NCBI GenBank assembly: GCA_965229525.1
Contig: OZ245886.1
Coordinates: 1,550,001 to 1,614,000, forward strand
Source: HXMU1420-13 sp965229525
Lineage (GTDB): Bacteria; Bacteroidota; Rhodothermia; Balneolales; Balneolaceae
Length of the DNA: 64,000 nt
Direction: 5' to 3'
Below are positions 16,378-24,433 of this stretch, one piece after another; position 1 is the first letter of the stretch, and the number at the start of each line of letters is the position of its first letter. The notes below the pieces were generated by a model that did not search any database, was not told where the DNA came from, and saw only the letters and a list, made by a program, of their open reading frames with translations. The position numbers and the translations under genes were made by a program.

Positions 16378-16836
16378 ATGTCGGTTAAAGACCAAATTTT
16401 TGCAGATTTAAAAGAGGCAATGAAAGCCAAAGATCAAGACAAACTTCGCGTGTTAAGATCTTTGAAAGCAAAGTTAATGGAAGCTGAAATTTCAGAACGA
16501 AAAGGAGGCGAGGCTTCATTATCAGACCAAAGTGCAATTCAGGTGATTACAAAAGCGGCTAAACAAAGAAAAGAATCCATCGATCAGTTTACGAAAGGTG
16601 GACGGGAAGATTTAGTTGCTAATGAGGAACTAGAATTGGCAATCATTGAAGCGTATTTACCAGAATTAATGAGTGAGGATGAAGTACGTAAAATTGTTCA
16701 GGATAAAATTGCAGCAGTAGGCGCAACCGGACCGCAAGATATGGGTAAAGTTATGGGCCCTTTGATGGGGCAATTGCGCGGTAAAGCAGATGGCTCACTA
16801 GTAAGTCAACTCGTAAAAGAAGCGTTAGCAGGGTAA
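16378..16836 (+). CDS. GatB/YqeY domain-containing protein
   Basis: A 152-residue YqeY family protein. DLKEAMKAKDQDKLRVLRSL and the C-terminal MGKVMGPLMGQLRGKADGS are diagnostic; the latter half resembles the tRNA-binding tail of GatB. It is suspected to act in tRNA-dependent amidation or as a tRNA-binding factor, but its role is unproven. It is followed after one base by the CvpA gene, beginning a same-strand run through tyrS and xth. Confidence 0.88.
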   Translation: MSVKDQIFADLKEAMKAKDQDKLRVLRSLKAKLMEAEISERKGGEASLSDQSAIQVITKAAKQRKESIDQFTKGGREDLVANEELELAIIEAYLPELMSEDEVRKIVQDKIAAVGATGPQDMGKVMGPLMGQLRGKADGSLVSQLVKEALAG

Positions 16837-16837
16837 T

Positions 16838-17401
16838 ATGCACATTCTAGATCTCATCATCGCAGTTCCTCTCCTCTACTTTATTTATAAAGGTGCGGTA
16901 AATGGAATTGTGAAGGAGGTCTTGAATATTGTAGGAATCACGTTAGCTGTATTTTTGACGTTTAACTACATGGATGCTTTATCAATAATAATTGCTCCTT
17001 TTTTTGTAGAAGAGCAATCACAATTTATTCCATTCATATCTGCAGCTGTTTTGTTTATTGGAACTCTCGCAATTATTGCTTTGATAGGATATCTAACTAA
17101 AGAGTTTTTGAAAGCTATAAAGCTCAGCACCGTAAATAGAGTTGCCGGAGCTCTTTTTGGATTACTAAAAAGTGGATTGATTGTAAGCACATTCCTACTG
17201 CTTGCCGCTGGATTCAACATCCCCAAAGAAGACGTTAGAAATGAATCTTTGCTATACCCATACATCATTTATTTAGGGCCATGGGCATATGATGCAGTGG
17301 CTACAATCTATCCTGGCGCAGAAAATTATACCCAAACTATTCAGGAAAATCTGAGCAATTACAATCCGATTGAAAACCTACCAATCATAAACGATAATTA
17401 G
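16838..17401 (+). CDS. CvpA family membrane protein
   Basis: A 187-residue inner-membrane protein with about four transmembrane helices (residues ~1-20, 26-46, 62-85 and 100-125) and a more polar C-terminus. The N-terminal ILDLIIAVPLLYFIYKGAVNG fits CvpA, a family named for colicin V production and linked to envelope homeostasis. The start is one base after the yqeY stop, so it is co-transcribed. Confidence 0.8.
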   Translation: MHILDLIIAVPLLYFIYKGAVNGIVKEVLNIVGITLAVFLTFNYMDALSIIIAPFFVEEQSQFIPFISAAVLFIGTLAIIALIGYLTKEFLKAIKLSTVNRVAGALFGLLKSGLIVSTFLLLAAGFNIPKEDVRNESLLYPYIIYLGPWAYDAVATIYPGAENYTQTIQENLSNYNPIENLPIINDN

Positions 17402-17406
17402 ATAAC

Positions 17407-18615
17407 ATGTCATTTCTGCCTGTAAAAGAGCAGCTTGAAATCATTAAAAGAGGAACCGTTGAAATTGTTCCGGAAAGCGAACTCGTTGAAAAGCTAACAA
17501 AATCTTATAAAGAGAATACGCCACTAAAGATAAAATTAGGTGTTGATCCAACTCGCCCAGATCTTCACTTAGGTCACTCGGTTATCTTAAGGAAACTCAG
17601 GCAATTTCAAGATTTAGGTCATGAAGCAATTCTGATTATTGGTGGATTTACTGCCATGATTGGTGATCCAACGGGACAGAATACAACTCGCCCAGCTTTA
17701 ACTTTAGAAGAGGTAGAAGAGAACGCACAAACCTATATAGAGCAAGCGGCTAAAATACTTGATTCCGATAAGCTAACATTGGTTAACAACAATGACTGGT
17801 TAGGACCTATGAGTTTTATGGATGTAATTAAACTGACATCCAAAATGACCGTTGCTCGGATGATTGAGCGGGATGATTTTTCTAAAAGATTCAATAACAA
17901 TGAATCAATTTCACTTCATGAGTTTTTATATCCTCTAGCTCAGGGGCAGGATTCTGTTTACTTACATTCAGATGTGGAACTTGGTGGTACCGATCAAAAG
18001 TTTAACCTTCTGGTAGGTCGACAATTACAGAAGGATGTTGGTCAAAATCCACAGGTTGCATTGATGATGCCCCTTCTTGTGGGGACAGATGGTTCTGCAA
18101 AGATGTCTAAGTCATATGATAATTATATCGGGATTGATGAAAATCCAAATGATATGTACGGCAAGTCATTATCCATTCCAGATGAACTGATTTACACCTA
18201 TTTCGAATTAGTGACTGATGTATCTATTAACGATTTACAAGCTGTAGAAGAAAAAGCAAAGTCTGATCCAAGAAATGCAAAACACGATTTGGCCTTTGCA
18301 ATTACCCGACTGTATCACGGTCAAGAAGCTGCGAAAGAAGCCAGAAATCATTTTGAACAAACGATCATTAATAAGCAGGTGCCCCATGATGCGCCGGTAT
18401 TCGAGATAGCTGGTTCTAAACGCATTATGGAAATTATTGGTGAATTAAAATTTTCTCCAAGTAATGGTGAATCAAAGCGCCTGATAAAACAAGGCGGCGT
18501 AAGTATTGAAGGAGAAAAAGTAACGGACTTTGGTCTAGAAGTAGCCGTTGGTTCTGGTGAAGAGAAAGTTCTTAAGGTTGGCAAGCGCAAATACGCAATA
18601 TTGAAAGGATCTTGA
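17407..18615 (+). CDS. tyrS: Tyrosyl-tRNA synthetase
   Basis: A 402-residue class I aminoacyl-tRNA synthetase that charges tRNA-Tyr. The HIGH-like motif is HLGH in RPDLHLGHSVILRK, and the KMSKS motif is in GSAKMSKSYDNYIG. A C-terminal S4 RNA-binding domain (LIKQGGVSIEGEKV) is present. Length and motif form agree with the TyrZ-type group. It overlaps the xth start in TGATG, so translation is likely coupled. Confidence 0.95.
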   Translation: MSFLPVKEQLEIIKRGTVEIVPESELVEKLTKSYKENTPLKIKLGVDPTRPDLHLGHSVILRKLRQFQDLGHEAILIIGGFTAMIGDPTGQNTTRPALTLEEVEENAQTYIEQAAKILDSDKLTLVNNNDWLGPMSFMDVIKLTSKMTVARMIERDDFSKRFNNNESISLHEFLYPLAQGQDSVYLHSDVELGGTDQKFNLLVGRQLQKDVGQNPQVALMMPLLVGTDGSAKMSKSYDNYIGIDENPNDMYGKSLSIPDELIYTYFELVTDVSINDLQAVEEKAKSDPRNAKHDLAFAITRLYHGQEAAKEARNHFEQTIINKQVPHDAPVFEIAGSKRIMEIIGELKFSPSNGESKRLIKQGGVSIEGEKVTDFGLEVAVGSGEEKVLKVGKRKYAILKGS

Positions 18616-19382
18616 TGCTGAAAATCAGTTCATATAATATCAACGGAGTTCGAGCTGCACATCGAAAAGGATTTATTGATTGGGTGAATCAATCAAATCC
18701 AGACATTATTTGTATTCAAGAACTTCGAGCTGATGAGACTCAGCTCCCTGATGAAATCAAAGAACTGGACTATCACCAATACATCGTATCAGCTGAAAAG
18801 AAAGGATATTCCGGGGTAGCTATCTTTAGTAAAAGAAAAGCCCTGGACATCAAAATCGGGATGGGTGTTGATTGGATTGATTCAGAGGGTCGGGTTATTA
18901 CTGCTGAATATGAAGATTTCAGATTGGTTTCAGCCTATTTCCCAAGTGGAACGACAGGCGATGTTCGCCAGGAAATGAAGATGAAATTCTTAGGAGATTT
19001 TATTAAATGGGGAAAACAATTCGTAGGTGACTCAAAACCAACGATTATTTGTGGGGATTTCAATATTTGTCATCTCGAGATCGATATACATAATCCCGAC
19101 AAACAACATAAAACTTCCGGGTTTTTGCCTGAGGAGCGTCAATGGGTAACAGACTTTCTTGCAACGGGTTATGAGGATGTGTTTAGAAAAATTCATCCAA
19201 CTAAGACGGATGTTTATAGCTGGTGGAGCTATAGAGCCGGTTCCAAGGGGAAAAACAAAGGCTGGAGAATAGACTATCAAATGGGGACTCCAGAAATAGC
19301 GATTAAAGCACAAGAGGCTGTTATCGAAAAAGAGTGGGACATTTCCGATCACGCACCGGTATCTGTGATTTATAATATTTGA
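18615..19382 (+). CDS. xth: Exodeoxyribonuclease III / AP endonuclease
   Basis: A 255-residue endonuclease/exonuclease/phosphatase-fold enzyme of base-excision repair. SYNINGVRAAHRKGF is the N-terminal metal-site motif, CGDFNICHLEIDIHNP the central Asp/Asn motif, and SDHAPV the C-terminal Asp-His motif. The ATG at 18615 shares its A with the tyrS TGA stop; a TTG at 18612 is possible but less likely. Members act at abasic sites and have 3'-exonuclease activity. Confidence 0.93.
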   Translation: MLKISSYNINGVRAAHRKGFIDWVNQSNPDIICIQELRADETQLPDEIKELDYHQYIVSAEKKGYSGVAIFSKRKALDIKIGMGVDWIDSEGRVITAEYEDFRLVSAYFPSGTTGDVRQEMKMKFLGDFIKWGKQFVGDSKPTIICGDFNICHLEIDIHNPDKQHKTSGFLPEERQWVTDFLATGYEDVFRKIHPTKTDVYSWWSYRAGSKGKNKGWRIDYQMGTPEIAIKAQEAVIEKEWDISDHAPVSVIYNI

Positions 19383-19440
19383 ACGTTGATTCTGATGTTG
19401 AATGTTTGTTTAATATTGACGTAGAAAGACTGCCAAGATT

Positions 19441-19890
19441 ATGCCTACACACTACAAGGGGTCGGAAAAAGAAATCCGTACACTCAACACATTTATTAAG
19501 TTGATGCGATCGACAGAAAGTTTGAATAACCGTTTGAATATTCATCTATCTGAAAACAACCTAACAGTGAGCCAGTTTGGGGTACTTGAATCGCTGTTAC
19601 ACGTTGGGCCACAAAACCAAAGAGAATTAGGCGCGCGTTTACTTAAAAGTGGTGGAAATATCACAATGGTAATCGACAACTTATGCAAAAGTGGTTGGGT
19701 TGAGCGAAACCCTGACCCTAAAGATCGTCGCGCAATGATCATCAAACTTACAGCAGAAGGAAAAGAGTTTATTGAAGATTTTTTCCCAAAACACCTCTCA
19801 AGAATTGTTGCACAGTTTGAAATTCTAGACCCTGAGGAGTTGGAGCAATTGGGTACACTTGCAAAAAAAGTGGGAACCCAGACAAAATAA
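19441..19890 (+). CDS. MarR family transcriptional regulator
   Basis: A 149-residue winged-helix dimeric regulator. VSQFGVLESLLHVGPQNQRE and LLKSGGNITMVIDNLCKSGW are the recognition region, followed by the wing motif NPDPKDRRAMIIKLT. MarR proteins usually respond to phenolic or oxidative signals. No obvious target gene is divergent; it may regulate itself or distant genes. It is followed by two hairpins, the second a probable terminator. Confidence 0.9.
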   Translation: MPTHYKGSEKEIRTLNTFIKLMRSTESLNNRLNIHLSENNLTVSQFGVLESLLHVGPQNQRELGARLLKSGGNITMVIDNLCKSGWVERNPDPKDRRAMIIKLTAEGKEFIEDFFPKHLSRIVAQFEILDPEELEQLGTLAKKVGTQTK

Positions 19891-19940
19891 AAACCTCGTT
19901 CGTTGGTTTTTAGCTTGTATTTAAAACTCCATAAATCCCT

Positions 19941-19978
19941 CAGGGGGTAGGCTTGATCCGCTTACTCCCTCTTTTTTT
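19941..19978 (+). terminator. Probable terminator after the MarR gene
   Basis: AGGGGGTAG at 19942-19950 pairs with TACTCCCT at 19963-19970 (one G-U), followed by a run of seven T residues. A weaker AAAACC...GGTTTT hairpin lies just before it at 19890-19912. Confidence 0.6.
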
Positions 19979-19991
19979 ATCCGAGATCTTT

Positions 19992-20018
19992 GTCATCCTG
20001 AAATTGTTTCAGGATCTG
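19992..20018. repeat. REP-like hairpin
   Basis: The motif ATCCTGAA at 19994-20001 pairs with TTCAGGAT at 20007-20014 in the context GTCATCCTGAA...TTCAGGATCTG. It is the same family as the elements at 30129 and 38512. Confidence 0.6.
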
Positions 20019-20116
20019 TGAAGATCGATACTTCGTTCAATATCTTATCTATATCAAAGAAACACTCACGACAGATGCTTCAATGTGTATGCATACTCAA
20101 TTGAAAGTCTTGGAAA

Positions 20117-21388
20117 TTACCTTCTCTTATTTTTCCTGTTACCTGAGTTCTTTTTTGCTCTATTTTTATTCCGGTTAGCAAAAAATTCAGCCCTTCGTTT
20201 ATTTCGTTCTTTTTCAGCCTCTTTCTTTTCGACGGGCGTCATCGGCTTATCCGTTTGTGGATATGGATGATCGGTAACAACCTGAACCTTTTGCTTTATC
20301 AGCTTTTCGATGTTACGTAGATACAGATTCTCTTCTGGTTCACATAAGGAAATTGCAATTCCATCTTCACCGGCGCGACCACAGCGTCCGATTCTATGAA
20401 CATAGGTTTCCGGTTCATTTGGAATATCATAGTTGATCACATGGCGAAGTTTGTCAATATCAATACCCCGAGCGGCAATATCTGTGGCAACTAAAACACG
20501 AATGTTACCCGATTTAAATTCCTTAAGTACTTTTTGACGTTGATTTTGAGCTTTATCTCCATGAATAGCCGCCGACTCAATCCCTTTTTTTCTAAGGTTT
20601 TTGACTATTCGATCTGCTCCATGCTTGGTTCTGGAAAACAACAATACTTGCTTTATGTCATTGTCTTCAAGAATGTGCAGCAACAATTGACCTTTAAAGC
20701 TTTTGTTTGTGGGATAAACATATTGCTGGATAGTTTCAGCCGTAGATGAAACAGGATTAACAGCCACTTTCTCTGGTTTATAAAGAATCTTTCGAGACAG
20801 GTCAATAATATTTTGAGGCATGGTAGCAGAGAAAAACAAAGATTGCCGTCTCTTCGGGAGCTGAGCTATGATTTTCTTGATATCATTGATAAAGCCCATA
20901 TCTAGCATTCGATCGGCTTCATCCAGAACAAAATATTTGATGTCTTTCAATGAAAGTATTCCCTGGTTCATCAAATCAAGTAGGCGCCCCGGTGTTGCTA
21001 TTAACACATCCACGCCATTTCTAATTCTATTTACTTGACGATTTTGCTTAACACCGCCAAAAATTACCGTGTTTTTGATGTCTGTGTATCTCCCGTACGT
21101 AGAAAAACTTTCGCCGATTTGAATGGCCAATTCTCTCGTGGGCGTTACAACCAGCGTTGTGATCTTTCGAGTATTGGACGCACCAGTATTCTCATTCGAT
21201 AAATGTTGAATGATTGGAATTGCAAATGCAGCTGTTTTACCTGTTCCCGTTTGTGCACTACCTAATACATCTTTCCGGTCTAAAATGAGCGGAATCGATT
21301 CTTCTTGGATGGATGTGGGCGTTGTATAATTTTCATCATTCAAAGCTTTAAGAATTGAAGGAAGTAATTGTAAGTCTTTGAATGTCAT
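20117..21388 (-). CDS. DEAD-box ATP-dependent RNA helicase (RhlE-like)
   Basis: A 423-residue helicase. Motif Q (TPTSIQEESIP), Walker A GSAQTGTGKTAAF, DEAD (VLDEADRMLDMGF), SAT and the motif VI region HRIGRCGRAG are all present. The C-terminal 40 residues are strongly basic (KKRNKR-like repeats), typical of RhlE-type proteins that act in ribosome assembly and RNA decay. The gene is single. Upstream (21389-21599) I see no further coding sequence or clear regulatory site. Confidence 0.93.
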   Translation of the reverse strand: MTFKDLQLLPSILKALNDENYTTPTSIQEESIPLILDRKDVLGSAQTGTGKTAAFAIPIIQHLSNENTGASNTRKITTLVVTPTRELAIQIGESFSTYGRYTDIKNTVIFGGVKQNRQVNRIRNGVDVLIATPGRLLDLMNQGILSLKDIKYFVLDEADRMLDMGFINDIKKIIAQLPKRRQSLFFSATMPQNIIDLSRKILYKPEKVAVNPVSSTAETIQQYVYPTNKSFKGQLLLHILEDNDIKQVLLFSRTKHGADRIVKNLRKKGIESAAIHGDKAQNQRQKVLKEFKSGNIRVLVATDIAARGIDIDKLRHVINYDIPNEPETYVHRIGRCGRAGEDGIAISLCEPEENLYLRNIEKLIKQKVQVVTDHPYPQTDKPMTPVEKKEAEKERNKRRAEFFANRNKNRAKKNSGNRKNKRR

Positions 21389-21599
21389 TAAATAAAAAAA
21401 TAGAGAAGTGTTTGGCGGATGATTTTAAGAGTAGAACGCCAAAGCGAAAAATTGAAATTTTGAATACAAGAATAAGGGGAGTATGAAGACAAATTTATAA
21501 AATGCTCAACCTACGAATGATTGTATTCGTGCGATCTTAAAGATACAAAGAAATAAGATGGCTTGTGGAGATGACAAATGAGCTAAGATATTTTATTCT

Positions 21600-21731
21600 C
21601 CAACGGCTCGGGTATGAAACGTAGGGCATTTCGGAGCTGCGTACTTGTCCACCGAGACAAAGCTTGCCAAGTGCTGAAAACTTGCGAAAACCACTGTCCG
21701 CCCTATGTTTTTATACCCATTGTTGGCAAAC
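21600..21731 (-). repeat. attC-like long hairpin at the 3' edge of the restriction-modification unit
   Basis: The arms 21600-21627 and 21700-21726 are imperfect inverted repeats (CCAAC...GGGTAT...GTAGGGC against GCCCTAT...ATACCC...GTTGG). They have mismatched bases in each arm and a spacer of about 70 bases with smaller hairpins. The whole is about 130 bases, in the size range of integron attC sites. On the minus strand it ends in CCGTTGGAG, which fits the first six positions of GTTRRRY. The inner end GTTTGCCAAC is complementary to the other end of the unit at 24170-24180. Confidence 0.55.
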
Positions 21732-21735
21732 GTTT

Positions 21736-22932
21736 TTATAATACTTTTTTTAATTCTTCTGCTATAGCATAAGCCAATTTTGGGGGGACTGCATTACCTA
21801 CCTGTGTAAATTGACGAGCTGTCGAGCCTGTGAAAATATAGTCATCTGGAAAGGTTTGGATTTTAGCAGACTCCCTAACGGAAAGAGTACGTGGTGAAAA
21901 TGGATGAAGATGAGAACGTCCACCACCTTTTGTACCACCTGCGATGACTGTTTTGGAGGGCAAGAATGGATTTAATCTATCAACTCTTCCAAGTTTATCT
22001 CTGCCACCAAAATCAAGCTCCATATATCTGAGTACTGAGTTGGTAGTGTGCTTTCGAGTCTCATGGTTTTCTAACAACTCGAAATTCGTATTGAAAACGT
22101 CTACACAAGGTGTTTGAAAAATTGAGGGTCTTGGGTATTCGAACTTCTTCTTTGATAATGTTCCAACTACGAATAGTCTATTTCGGTTTTGAGGTACACC
22201 AAAGTAAGAAGCATTTAAAACAGTCGGTTTAGCTATTTCGTAACCCGTCTTTTTTAACTTAGAGATTGCTTGATTCAATTGTTTTCCGTTGTCCAATTCA
22301 AGAAGACCTGGAACATTTTCAATTACAAAAGCTCTCGGTTTAAACTGTTGAATCAACCAAATAAAATCGAAAAGTAAATTTCCTTTTTCAAGGTCGTTGA
22401 AACCAAGACGTTTGAAGTTTTCATCGCCTTTTTTGAACCTTTGATTTGATGCGATACTGAAGGGTTGGCAAGGTGGTCCGCCATGAAAGACCCCTTCAAA
22501 ATTTTCCTTAAGCCCAATTATAGATTTAAGTTGAGAGGCAATTTCTTCTTTGTTAGAAATGTCTCCTTTATAGTTCGGAGGACCAATGACTGGTCTTTCT
22601 GGATTATTTAGTTGCAGAGTATTACAGAATAATTCTACATTCTCAACTGAGGCAAGGGTTTTATAACCTGCATATTCAAATCCTAAGTCCATGCCGCCCG
22701 CTCCTGTGAAAAAACTAATTGCTGGGATATTGCTATCATCAACTATTAATTCTTCAATCGTTCTGTTTTTGTCTTCAAGGTTAAAGCCATTGACATAATT
22801 CCTATAACGAAGGTTATCGTAAGTAAGCCCTTTTTGCTCAAGTAATTCAGAAAGGTGAATATCTTTTTTTAAGGATTCCTTGAAAAGTTGCTCTTGCTCT
22901 TTTAGTTTGAGCTTATGTGCTAACTCTATCAT
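21736..22932 (-). CDS. DNA (cytosine-5-)-methyltransferase
   Basis: A 398-residue type II methylase. Motif I is FFTGAGGMDLGFEYAG, motif IV with the catalytic Cys is GGPPCQPFS, motif VI is ENVPGLL, motif VIII is QNRNRLFVVG and motif X is QVGNAVPPKLA. The target recognition region between VIII and X (GGTKGGGRSHLHP) gives no readable specificity. About 70 residues precede motif I. Its ATG overlaps the stop of the upstream HNH endonuclease gene by 4 bases. It should protect host DNA from that enzyme. Confidence 0.93.
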   Translation of the reverse strand: MIELAHKLKLKEQEQLFKESLKKDIHLSELLEQKGLTYDNLRYRNYVNGFNLEDKNRTIEELIVDDSNIPAISFFTGAGGMDLGFEYAGYKTLASVENVELFCNTLQLNNPERPVIGPPNYKGDISNKEEIASQLKSIIGLKENFEGVFHGGPPCQPFSIASNQRFKKGDENFKRLGFNDLEKGNLLFDFIWLIQQFKPRAFVIENVPGLLELDNGKQLNQAISKLKKTGYEIAKPTVLNASYFGVPQNRNRLFVVGTLSKKKFEYPRPSIFQTPCVDVFNTNFELLENHETRKHTTNSVLRYMELDFGGRDKLGRVDRLNPFLPSKTVIAGGTKGGGRSHLHPFSPRTLSVRESAKIQTFPDDYIFTGSTARQFTQVGNAVPPKLAYAIAEELKKVL

Positions 22933-24119
22933 GCTACTATTTTTCTTTTTGCCAATTCGTAAACTTCTACTGCTTGGGACTTGTCCTTAAAATCTTCGAG
23001 CTTCTCTTGTTTTAGAAACTGATTGTAGAACAAATGAACACTTCTATGACAGTTTGGGCAAAGTCCAACAACATCTGACAAAGATGTTCCTTTGGATGTA
23101 ATACCTAATGAAGAGGATAATGGTAGTACATGATGAACTTCAATTAAATTTTTTGTCCAAGGATATCTTTCCTGTGTATTACATGTACACATATTGCAAA
23201 TTGGTTGAGGATTAGCAGCTAAAAACATTTTTCGTAGTACTGGACTTCTCTCCATCTTCAAATGAGTTACTCTTGACCTTTTACCTTCGATGAATACTTC
23301 ATCATTCGGCTGTTCTCTTGGTTGAATTTTTAGAATCTTAAGTGTACCTGATAAACTTGTAATAGATAAGAAGTCTTCTTCTCTTAATGCTTTAGGTGAA
23401 ATGTAATTAGGTGATGTAAGGTCTTTGAATTCATTATAATCGTAGAAGTCTGCAACTCCTATATCAAGTATCAATGCCTTATTGTACCATTTGAGTAAAC
23501 TCATTTGGCTTAGAAAAATCAGCATTTCTCGTACTTGCCTTTTTTCATCACCTTTTGGCGTATAGGATTGGGGTTTCAGTTCTCTGTAATAGTCTAAATC
23601 TTCGGTTCCATTGACATTATTCGCAATCAGATAAGTAAATACATCTTCAAGAGTCAAAGTACTTTCTTGCCCTGATACAAGTCTTGAAAAGACTAATTTT
23701 AGGATTGAGCAGAAAGGATATACTTCAGGAGCATTTGGCGAATAATCTGAAAACGCAGGAAATGGAAATCTAAATCTTGGTACATACTGAAATAGATAAT
23801 CATCTACATCTTGAAATTTTCCATTTGAATTGGCTAATTCGGTGCAAAAGTCAGTACACGTTAACCTGTGGTCGATTGAAGTTGCCAAAAAGCTACATTC
23901 AAAAACCCTTTTGTAGTTTCTCCATACCCTGTATGAGCTAGGGGCAAATGGCATACCTGTATGCGATTCCAAAGAATAACGCAATGGGTCTGGGTTCTCC
24001 CGAAGTGAAATGCCATTAATGTCGACAAGTACACTCGCAATAGATTTCAAAACATTGAAATCAAAATAAAGGAGTCTGCCTTGGTCCCATCTCCACCTTA
24101 TTTTATTTGCTGTACTCAT
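22929..24119 (-). CDS. HNH endonuclease, probable restriction enzyme partner
   Basis: A 396-residue protein whose C-terminal region (about residues 310-370) is an HNH nuclease. CNMCTCNTQ and CPNCHRSVH supply two Cys pairs for zinc, and IEVHHVLPLS holds the catalytic His. The N-terminal 300 residues have no recognised family and may bind the target sequence. It is translationally coupled to the cytosine-5 methylase, so it is best read as the restriction half of a type II system; activity and specificity are inferred. The start is 51 bases from the boundary repeat at 24170. Confidence 0.85.
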   Translation of the reverse strand: MSTANKIRWRWDQGRLLYFDFNVLKSIASVLVDINGISLRENPDPLRYSLESHTGMPFAPSSYRVWRNYKRVFECSFLATSIDHRLTCTDFCTELANSNGKFQDVDDYLFQYVPRFRFPFPAFSDYSPNAPEVYPFCSILKLVFSRLVSGQESTLTLEDVFTYLIANNVNGTEDLDYYRELKPQSYTPKGDEKRQVREMLIFLSQMSLLKWYNKALILDIGVADFYDYNEFKDLTSPNYISPKALREEDFLSITSLSGTLKILKIQPREQPNDEVFIEGKRSRVTHLKMERSPVLRKMFLAANPQPICNMCTCNTQERYPWTKNLIEVHHVLPLSSSLGITSKGTSLSDVVGLCPNCHRSVHLFYNQFLKQEKLEDFKDKSQAVEVYELAKRKIVA

Positions 24120-24433
24120 TCAAATCAAAGTTACTTCGTTAAATTACTTTTTCAGTCTCTTTTTTTAATGTTTGCCAACAGCAGAGTAAAATGAACTAAG
24201 CCTGCCTGTCGGCAGACAGGTTCACTATATCCCTATTCATCTTTAAGTGTTATTCAGTTTATCCCTATGATTTACATGGATATGATGAATAAACTAGAAT
24301 ATTTTAATATACACAATGTTCATTTTATGCCGATGATCCTTTGTGGTCACTTAAGATGACTTGGTTTATGGATGGAGAGTAAAAAATTAGTTTCATACTT
24401 AATTCACCGTTCTTTGCGATGACAGGAGCAATA
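24120..24433. other. Intergenic stretch with cassette boundary and a hairpin, no gene
   Basis: It contains the boundary repeat at 24170-24180 and a hairpin repeat of the CCTGCCTGTCGGCAGACAGG type at 24201-24220, a motif often dispersed in Bacteroidota. The rest, to the end of uvrB, is AT-rich with no coding potential that I can support. Confidence 0.6.

Larger units (their letters stand above)
21604..24180 (-). mobile_element. Cassette-like unit carrying a restriction-modification pair
   Basis: Two co-directed genes (HNH endonuclease and cytosine-5 methylase) fill a 2.6-kb unit whose ends match an 11-base perfect inverted repeat: TGTTGGCAAAC at 21721-21731 and GTTTGCCAACA at 24170-24180. Read on the minus strand it runs G/TTGGCAAAC, genes, attC-like hairpin, CCG/TTGGAG. 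In a circularised cassette the first bases would pair with the inverse core over 10 bases, as in integron cassettes. No integrase gene is in the window. Confidence 0.5.

Noticed and set aside
21600..21731. Insertion-sequence end or IS200/IS605-type hairpin next to the R-M genes
   Set aside because: No transposase is present; the arrangement with complementary far end and G/TT junctions fits an attC-like site better.
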